In this document: in pieces, positions 50,978 to 55,938 of the stretch
How the letters are laid out: each line of letters opens with the position of its first letter
Position numbering within the stretch: position 1 is the stretch's first letter
Assembly (NCBI GenBank): GCA_964370235.1
Contig: CAYJIL010000002.1
Coordinates: forward strand, 1 to 55,938
DNA: 55,938 nt
Source: CAYJIL01 sp964370235
Lineage (GTDB): Bacteria > Bacteroidota > Bacteroidia > Bacteroidales > Rikenellaceae
Direction of reading: 5' to 3'
Made by a program: the position numbers and the translations under genes
Notes under the pieces: generated by a model
What the model was told of the DNA's origin: nothing
Database searches by the model: none
The model's input: only the letters and a program-made list of their open reading frames with translations

Positions 50978-53197
50978 ATGAGAAAAACATTCACACTACT
51001 TTTTGCATCTGCGCTTGCCTTTAGCTGCTCAGAGCAGGTTGAGACCAAGAGTATCAACCCTAACGATTATGTCGATCCGTTTATTGGCACCGACGGCATT
51101 GTGCACACTTTCCCCGGAGCTGCTGCGCCTTTTGGCATGATTCAGCTATCGCCAGATGGTGATGTAACGGGATGGAACTGGTGTTCGGGCTACCATACAT
51201 CGGACAATTCAATTATGGGTTTCTCACACAACCACCTTTCGGGTACGGGCTGGAGCGACTTGGGCGATATTTTGATTATGCCTACAGTTGGTACACCTAC
51301 TACCGAGCCTGGCACAAAGGAGAACCCCGATGCAGGCTACCGTAGTCGTATTTCACACTCGCCAGAGAATGAAAAAGCATCGCCGGGTTACTATATGGTA
51401 AACCTGCTAGATTACAACATTAAAGCCGAGCTTACAACAACAGATCGTGTAGGTGTACACAAATATAGCTTCCCTGCAACCGATAGTGCAAATATAATTA
51501 TCGACCCTGCACACAAGATTTTTGGCAAGGTATTCGATAGCCAAATTACCATTACTAGCGACTCTACCATCAACGGATGGTGCGAATCTACGGGCTGGGG
51601 TGGCGAGCGTACAGTTTACTTTAGTGCTGTTACATCAAAGCCATTTGCTAGCTCAAAAGCAGGCAAAAAAGGCTATGTTACATTTGCTCCAACTACTCAG
51701 GGCGAAGAGATTGAAATTAAAGTTGCTCTTTCGCACGTTAGCCAAGAGGGTGCAAATGCCAACCTTGCAACAGCTAAAGGTCAAAATTTTGACACAGTGC
51801 ACAAGCAAGCTGCACAAGAGTGGCAAGACGCCCTATCTCGCTACGAGTTTGAGTCAGACGATAAAGCACAACTTCGCATACTATACACTGGTCTTTACCA
51901 CGCATTCTTGCAGCCAAACCTAAACATGGATACCGATGGTAAGTATGTAGCAGGTGGTACAGCAGGTACCGATAAGCTAGGTGGCGATGTATATACAGCA
52001 GAAGGGTTTAACAACCTATCTACATTCTCGTTCTGGGATACGTTCCGTGCAGCTAACCAGCTACTAACGCTAACAAACCACCCAGTGCTAGCCGATATCT
52101 CTAACACTCTAATTGCTCGTCACAAGACAAACGGTAACCTACCACTATGGGAGCTGCTAGGCTACGACAATACTTGTATGATTGGCTACCCTGCGGCAGC
52201 TATTCTAGCCGATGCTATTATGAAAGATGTTAAAGGCTTTGACTACCAAGAGGCATACCAAGCAATGCGCACAGCTGCATTTACACCATACATCTCTAGC
52301 TCAGATGGCGAGAGTGGTATAAAGGAGTATATCGAGCTAGGCTATGTTCCTGCCCCAATATACAAGTCGGTATCAAAGACTATGGAGTATGCTTACTATG
52401 ACTGGGCAATTGCTCAAGTTGCTAAGAAACTAGGCTACACCGAGGATTATGACTTATTTATGAAACGCTCTCTAGGTTTCCTACACCACTGGAATGCCGA
52501 CAAGCAACTTATGTGGCCAAAAGATGCCAAAGGTAACTGGGTAGATCAAAACGTTAAGAGCTGGGAGTCACTTGGCAAGCACTATGTTTCGGGTAATATC
52601 TACTCATATTCATACTTCTACCCACACGCACAAGATACAGTAGTTTCGCTGTATGGTGGTGTCGACAAATATGTAGCTGTTATGGATAGCATGCTTAACA
52701 CACCTATGCAGATGGAGGGTGAGCAGCACGTCGATATTTCGGGCTTTATTGGCCACTATGCACATGGCGATGAGCCGGGTCACCAATTCCTATACCTATT
52801 TAGCCAAGCGGGTCACCCAGAGAAAATTGCTCCTTGGATACATGCTGTTAGCCGTGAGTTCTATAACGATACACGCAACGGTATGCCAAACAACGACGAC
52901 TGTGGACAGATGTCGGCATGGTATATCTTCTCGTCAATGGGCTTCTACCCTATTGCTCCGGGCGATAACCTATACTACATTGGTGCTCCAATGATGAAGG
53001 GTGCTAAGATTAAGACCGAGAGTGGAAAAACATTCACTATGACAGCTCAAAACTACTCGCCAGAGAATATCTATGTTCAGAGCGTTACGCTTAATGGTAA
53101 GCCACTAGATAGACCATATATCACACACCAAGAGATTATGGACGGTGCAACACTTGAGTTTGTAATGGGTAACAAAGAGGTAGCATTCTTGAAGTAA
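50978..53197 (+). CDS. GH92 alpha-mannosidase lipoprotein
   Basis: Calcium-dependent exo-alpha-1,2- (or other) mannosidase. 739 residues: lipobox FSC (Cys17); N-terminal domain opening with YVDPFIGTDGIVHTFPGAA; SHNHLSGTGWSDLGDI; the catalytic HGDEPGHQFLYLF with Glu599; and DDCGQMSAWYIFSSMGFYP, all GH92 hallmarks. Mannose release from N-glycan or yeast-type mannan is the usual role. It has its own promoter after a hairpin but faces the same way as the SusCD genes. Confidence 0.95.
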   Translation: MRKTFTLLFASALAFSCSEQVETKSINPNDYVDPFIGTDGIVHTFPGAAAPFGMIQLSPDGDVTGWNWCSGYHTSDNSIMGFSHNHLSGTGWSDLGDILIMPTVGTPTTEPGTKENPDAGYRSRISHSPENEKASPGYYMVNLLDYNIKAELTTTDRVGVHKYSFPATDSANIIIDPAHKIFGKVFDSQITITSDSTINGWCESTGWGGERTVYFSAVTSKPFASSKAGKKGYVTFAPTTQGEEIEIKVALSHVSQEGANANLATAKGQNFDTVHKQAAQEWQDALSRYEFESDDKAQLRILYTGLYHAFLQPNLNMDTDGKYVAGGTAGTDKLGGDVYTAEGFNNLSTFSFWDTFRAANQLLTLTNHPVLADISNTLIARHKTNGNLPLWELLGYDNTCMIGYPAAAILADAIMKDVKGFDYQEAYQAMRTAAFTPYISSSDGESGIKEYIELGYVPAPIYKSVSKTMEYAYYDWAIAQVAKKLGYTEDYDLFMKRSLGFLHHWNADKQLMWPKDAKGNWVDQNVKSWESLGKHYVSGNIYSYSYFYPHAQDTVVSLYGGVDKYVAVMDSMLNTPMQMEGEQHVDISGFIGHYAHGDEPGHQFLYLFSQAGHPEKIAPWIHAVSREFYNDTRNGMPNNDDCGQMSAWYIFSSMGFYPIAPGDNLYYIGAPMMKGAKIKTESGKTFTMTAQNYSPENIYVQSVTLNGKPLDRPYITHQEIMDGATLEFVMGNKEVAFLK

Positions 53198-53216
53198 GCT
53201 ACCCTGGCATACACAT

Positions 53217-53256
53217 AAAAATATGGCGTCTCGAACTTTCGAGACGCCATATTTTT
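53217..53256. terminator. Bidirectional terminator
   Basis: Perfect 19-bp arms (53217-53235, 53238-53256) with A-rich and T-rich ends, between the convergent GH92 and PepSY genes. Confidence 0.88.
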
Positions 53257-53283
53257 GTTTGTATATTATATAAATTAAATATA

Positions 53284-54399
53284 CTAGTTGACTGTTTTTC
53301 TCTTTGAAAACTTGCGCTTAATCCAAAGATAATAACCCGAAATAGGCAAAATACCAATTATTAGCACTGTTAAAAAGTATAGGAACTTTACAAGGCTACC
53401 GCCCCAAAAACCTGTATGTAGATTATATATTATCGATTTGGTTTTATTCTGCATTGCCAAATCGTGCCAATATTGCACCTCTACTAGGTTACCTTTTTCG
53501 TCTAACTTATAGCTATCGTTCATAAACGAGTTAGCAGACTTTGGGTCGGGTTTGATGCTTATTTTAGCCCTAGATACGTTGATTGACTGGTATTCGGGGT
53601 ATAGCTTCAAAATCTCCATGTAGGCATTATCTAGAGCGTTTTCGCTATTTTGAGCGGTAATACCAAGAGGTGTTACCACCGATTTTTCGTTTTTATCGGC
53701 ACCTAGCATAGCTACAACACCCTTGCGAACTACCGGGAACGACCATGTTAAACCCGTAACACATATTAACAACGCTAGAATTGCAGTATAAAAACCTAGC
53801 GACAGGTGTGAGTCATACCAAAAACGGCGCCATCCTTTGGTAACCGAAAATTGTAGACGATTTTTAACTATGCGACCATAGTTTTTACTGCCTCTTCGAG
53901 GAAACCATATAACAAAACCTGTAAGCGTAACCACTATTAGCACAATAGTAGATGATGCAGTAAGAAATTTACCAAAAGAGAACTCACCTTTAACCTTGGG
54001 AGGGTTCATCATCCAGCGATGTGTATAGAACATTGTTTTAAAGAAACCACTCCACTCAACAAATCCATTCACCTGAGCGGTGTATGGGTTAACGCTTATT
54101 GACTGAAACCTACTACCACCCTCGTAACGTAACTGAGCTGCTTTTGTGGGGTCGCCATATAGCTCAACACTCCTAATTTTGATAGAATCGGGTATTTGTG
54201 TCTTTACTTTTGCCATTATTTGCGATGGCGATAACTTTACGTCCCCTTGGTTATATTCGACTTTATATAGATGCGGATTAACTATTTCGAGTATCTCATC
54301 CTCGTAAATAAGCGTAGCACCCGTCAAACACATTACCGTAATTAGCACGCCAAAGGGAATTGACAGCCATAAGTGAATTTCTTTAAATATTTTTCTCAT
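53284..54399 (-). CDS. PepSY-associated TM-helix protein (PiuB-like)
   Basis: 371-residue inner-membrane protein. Four main helices are visible: about 10-33, 139-165, 203-228 and 338-362, matching the PepSY_TM family (KEIHLWLSIPFGVLITVMCLTGA at the start, written in two pieces in the family profile). Two PepSY-like periplasmic segments lie between. Related proteins reduce or process ferric siderophores or haem, but that is only a family association. The long 5' leader carries a hairpin just before the start codon. Confidence 0.87.
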   Translation of the reverse strand: MRKIFKEIHLWLSIPFGVLITVMCLTGATLIYEDEILEIVNPHLYKVEYNQGDVKLSPSQIMAKVKTQIPDSIKIRSVELYGDPTKAAQLRYEGGSRFQSISVNPYTAQVNGFVEWSGFFKTMFYTHRWMMNPPKVKGEFSFGKFLTASSTIVLIVVTLTGFVIWFPRRGSKNYGRIVKNRLQFSVTKGWRRFWYDSHLSLGFYTAILALLICVTGLTWSFPVVRKGVVAMLGADKNEKSVVTPLGITAQNSENALDNAYMEILKLYPEYQSINVSRAKISIKPDPKSANSFMNDSYKLDEKGNLVEVQYWHDLAMQNKTKSIIYNLHTGFWGGSLVKFLYFLTVLIIGILPISGYYLWIKRKFSKRKTVN

Positions 54400-54412
54400 T
54401 ACCTAAAAATTG

Positions 54413-54443
54413 ATATGCAGAAGCGCTTAAAGCCTCTGCATAT
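54413..54443 (-). promoter_or_regulatory. Leader hairpin upstream of the PepSY gene
   Basis: Minus strand: ATATGCAGA (54443-54435) pairs with TCTGCATAT (54421-54413), with further partial pairing inside, followed by a T-rich stretch, and only 13 nt from the start codon. It could hide the ribosome site or act as an attenuator. Confidence 0.5.
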
Positions 54444-54484
54444 TATTAATTATTTGCTATATTTTAACACATACTATTTTGCCA

Positions 54485-54515
54485 CAAAAGTAGCAATAAT
54501 GATATGATATATCAA
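54485..54515 (-). promoter_or_regulatory. Promoter of the PepSY gene
   Basis: Minus strand: TTG at 54515-54513, 20-bp spacer, TACTTTTG at 54492-54485. The -7 element is part of a 14-bp inverted repeat with 54524-54537. Confidence 0.7.
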
Positions 54516-54537
54516 TAACTACTTATTGCTACTTTTG
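54485..54537. repeat. 14-bp inverted repeat across two opposing -7 elements
   Basis: CAAAAGTAGCAATA (54485-54498) and its exact reverse complement TATTGCTACTTTTG (54524-54537), 25-nt spacing. Each arm contains TACTTTTG reading outward. Looks like an operator or a divergent promoter pair. Confidence 0.75.
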
Positions 54538-54704
54538 CATATATTTTATAGTCATTAATCGCTATACTATGCGATATGCAAATTATGTTTATCACTCAAC
54601 TAAACGCAATAAAAAAATTACAAAACTATACTTTATTGCGATTATTCACCCCGTTAAACCATGCTCAAAAAATTCATAACTACATTAATAGTAGACAATT
54701 ACGC

Positions 54705-54734
54705 TTGCATATATGCACATTTTTATTATCTTTG
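54705..54734 (+). promoter_or_regulatory. Promoter of the DUF2461 gene
   Basis: TTG at 54705-54707, a 19-bp spacer, TATCTTTG at 54727-54734. Leader of about 100 nt. Confidence 0.72.
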
Positions 54735-54841
54735 TTTGTGGCATATTCTTATTTATCGAAAAAAATAGAAATATAAATACGATCTTATTTGACACAGCCT
54801 TACATGTTTTTTATTTTTTTTGAATAATTAAATTTCCAGTT

Positions 54842-55552
54842 ATGAACAGATATAAATTGATAATTGATTTTCTCACCCGATTAAGAGAGAACAACAACAA
54901 GGAGTGGTTCGATGCACATCGTAGTGAGTACAAAAAGGTGCGGGCAGCATATGATAGCTTGGTTACCGAAGTTATCGAGGAACTTTCGTCAATAGATCCA
55001 TCTATTGCAGGATGTAACGTAAAGGGATCGACATTTAGAATTAATCGCGATATTAGGTTCTCTAAAGATAAAAACCCATATAAAACACACATGGGTGCAT
55101 ACATTGTCCCCGGTGGCAAAAAATCGGGGTATGGGGGTTATTATCTACACCTAGAACCAACCGATGGTAGTGGTGCTTACAAGCCATCGGCAGGGTCGTT
55201 CATTGCCGTTGGAATATATTGTCCATCGCCCGCTGCATTGCGAAGTATTCGAGAGGAGATAGTAGATTGTGGTGACCAAATAGAGAAAATAATTAATCAG
55301 GCAAAAGAATTCTCGCTTATGGAGATGGACGATAGTTTAAAACGAACTCCACGAGGGTTTGACCCGGGCACAAAGCACGACAACCTACTACGAATGAGAC
55401 ACCTGTTAATGGGACGCAAGCTAGCACCCGATTTCTTTAGTTACGACGAGAACGTTGCTCCCCATCTTACACAAATACTTAGCCCAACGGTGGGTCTAGT
55501 TAGGCATATCAATCGTGCCGTAGAGTATGCAAACCAAGCTAGAAACTGCTAA
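54842..55552 (+). CDS. DUF2461 family protein
   Basis: 236-residue cytoplasmic protein of the DUF2461 (TIGR02453) family, function unknown. Family signatures in order: NNNKEWFDAHRSEYK, FRINRDIRFSKDKNPYKTHMGA, GYYLHLEP, and AVGIYCPSPAALRSIREEI. Length matches the family. It has its own promoter and stands alone. Confidence 0.9.
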   Translation: MNRYKLIIDFLTRLRENNNKEWFDAHRSEYKKVRAAYDSLVTEVIEELSSIDPSIAGCNVKGSTFRINRDIRFSKDKNPYKTHMGAYIVPGGKKSGYGGYYLHLEPTDGSGAYKPSAGSFIAVGIYCPSPAALRSIREEIVDCGDQIEKIINQAKEFSLMEMDDSLKRTPRGFDPGTKHDNLLRMRHLLMGRKLAPDFFSYDENVAPHLTQILSPTVGLVRHINRAVEYANQARNC

Positions 55553-55574
55553 TAGCGACAGTTGCAAATTATTA

Positions 55575-55611
55575 AATATTCCTCTATATTTTTGTAATAT
55601 AGGGGAATATT
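55575..55611. terminator. Hairpin after the DUF2461 gene
   Basis: 14-bp arms with one G-U/A-C position (55575-55588 and 55598-55611), 9-nt loop. No uninterrupted T-run on the plus strand, so terminator strength is uncertain; it overlaps a possible -7 element. Confidence 0.45.
55587..55594 (+). promoter_or_regulatory. Candidate -7 element of the right-edge gene
   Basis: TATTTTTG fits TAnnTTTG; TTG at 55562-55564 lies 22 bp upstream, slightly too far. It lies inside the loop of the preceding hairpin. Confidence 0.35.
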
Positions 55612-55654
55612 ACTATTTTGTGGGATATTCGACTTAAATAATAGGGGGTAAATA

Positions 55655-55938
55655 ATGAAAATTTCGCTACTAGCTACACTGCTAACAATACTTGTATCTA
55701 ACGTCTTTGCACAAGCACAACAGTCTATTACAGGGCAACTTAGTTCGGCAGATAGTGGCGAGGCTCTATCCTATGCAACCATAATTCTTATCAGCAGCGC
55801 AGATAGTACAGCAATTAGCTATACCGTAACCAACGATAGCGGTGTGTTCTCTCTTAAGGGCCACAAACAAGGAAGTTATATCATTAATGCATCGTTAACG
55901 GGATATATCGAGAAAGATTTTAATGTTTCGCTAACAGG
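55655..55938 (+). CDS. Carboxypeptidase-regulatory-like, probably TonB-dependent outer-membrane protein, 3' cut by window edge
   Basis: Open from an ATG at 55655 (preceded by AGGGGG) to the right edge, 94 codons. Signal peptide of about 19-22 residues ending in VFAQAQ, then a carboxypeptidase-regulatory-like beta-sandwich: QSITGQLSSADSGEALSYAT, TVTNDSGVFSLK and GSYIINASLTGYIEKDF. Proteins with this start are usually outer-membrane receptors or TonB-dependent barrels of 750-950 residues; the diagnostic C-terminal part is outside the window. Confidence 0.75.
   Translation, partial: MKISLLATLLTILVSNVFAQAQQSITGQLSSADSGEALSYATIILISSADSTAISYTVTNDSGVFSLKGHKQGSYIINASLTGYIEKDFNVSLT

Larger units (their letters stand above)
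54400..54841. other. Divergent intergenic region PepSY / DUF2461
   Basis: 442 bp of AT-rich DNA with a leader hairpin (54413-54443), a 14-bp inverted repeat over two -7 elements (54485-54537), a 9-bp inverted repeat (54605-54613 with 54632-54640), and the DUF2461 promoter (54705-54734). No gene is apparent. Confidence 0.65.

Noticed and set aside
51522..51923. 133-codon frame within the GH92 gene
   Set aside because: Second frame of a well-supported gene; composition (Leu/Lys/Gln-rich) is that of an out-of-frame translation.
1..55938. CRISPR arrays, rRNA, tRNA, phage or plasmid genes
   Set aside because: Looked for repeat-spacer patterns, conserved RNA segments and integrase/replication motifs on both strands; none seen by eye.

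Overview
The window looks like a chromosomal segment of a Bacteroidota (Bacteroidales-like) genome. The signs are a SusC/SusD polysaccharide utilisation locus, promoters matching the Bacteroidota pattern TTTG / 19-21 bp / TAnnTTTG, weak Shine-Dalgarno sequences, the trp order B-E-G-D-C-F-A, and a korDABC ferredoxin oxidoreductase. Base composition is AT-rich. I saw no rRNA, tRNA, CRISPR array or insertion sequence. There is one 100-N assembly gap (6530-6629).

Layout. 1-3900 (minus): surface-glycan precursors: rfbB (cut by the left edge), rfbD, rfbA and a WecA-like lipid-carrier transferase. 4162-9123 (plus): a DUF2148 ferredoxin-like protein with its own promoter, then a four-gene operon of alpha/beta hydrolase, membrane-anchored MurF-like ligase (gapped), divergent Ddl-type ATP-grasp ligase and GT4 glycosyltransferase. 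This operon is the best candidate for an uncharacterised envelope system. 9196-11465 (plus): grpE, dnaJ and a DUF2721 membrane protein. 11540-13280: a perfect 46-bp palindromic terminator, a small lipoprotein gene, a decayed fragment of a second copy of it, and AT-rich DNA with repeated AATTAGAC motifs. 13281-15773 (plus): FucP-type sugar permease and galK with an intrinsic terminator between them. 16290-21215: an orphan membrane protein, a GH84 N-acetylglucosaminidase lipoprotein, a PPOX-fold protein and a tri-haem cytochrome c peroxidase.

21286-39225 (minus) is a biosynthetic block: trpBEGDCFA; hisA-hisF-hisIE behind rmuC and DUF3109; dapA; korDABC; and serC-serA-DUF1015. The trp operon has a complete, previously unannotated leader: a good promoter, a 19-residue leader peptide with two adjacent Trp codons, and a strong terminator hairpin before trpB, the layout expected for ribosome-mediated attenuation.

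39361-53197 is a polysaccharide utilisation locus: a divergent membrane-spanning regulator (beta-propeller, Y_Y_Y, LuxR-type HTH, no kinase), then susC, susD, a surface lipoprotein, a GH3 glycosidase and a GH92 alpha-mannosidase. The end of the window holds a PepSY-associated membrane protein, a DUF2461 protein and the start of a carboxypeptidase-regulatory-like (probably TonB-dependent) outer-membrane gene cut by the right edge. A 14-bp inverted repeat spans both -7 elements of a putative divergent promoter at 54485-54537.

Functions are assigned from protein motifs read by eye; no database search was possible.
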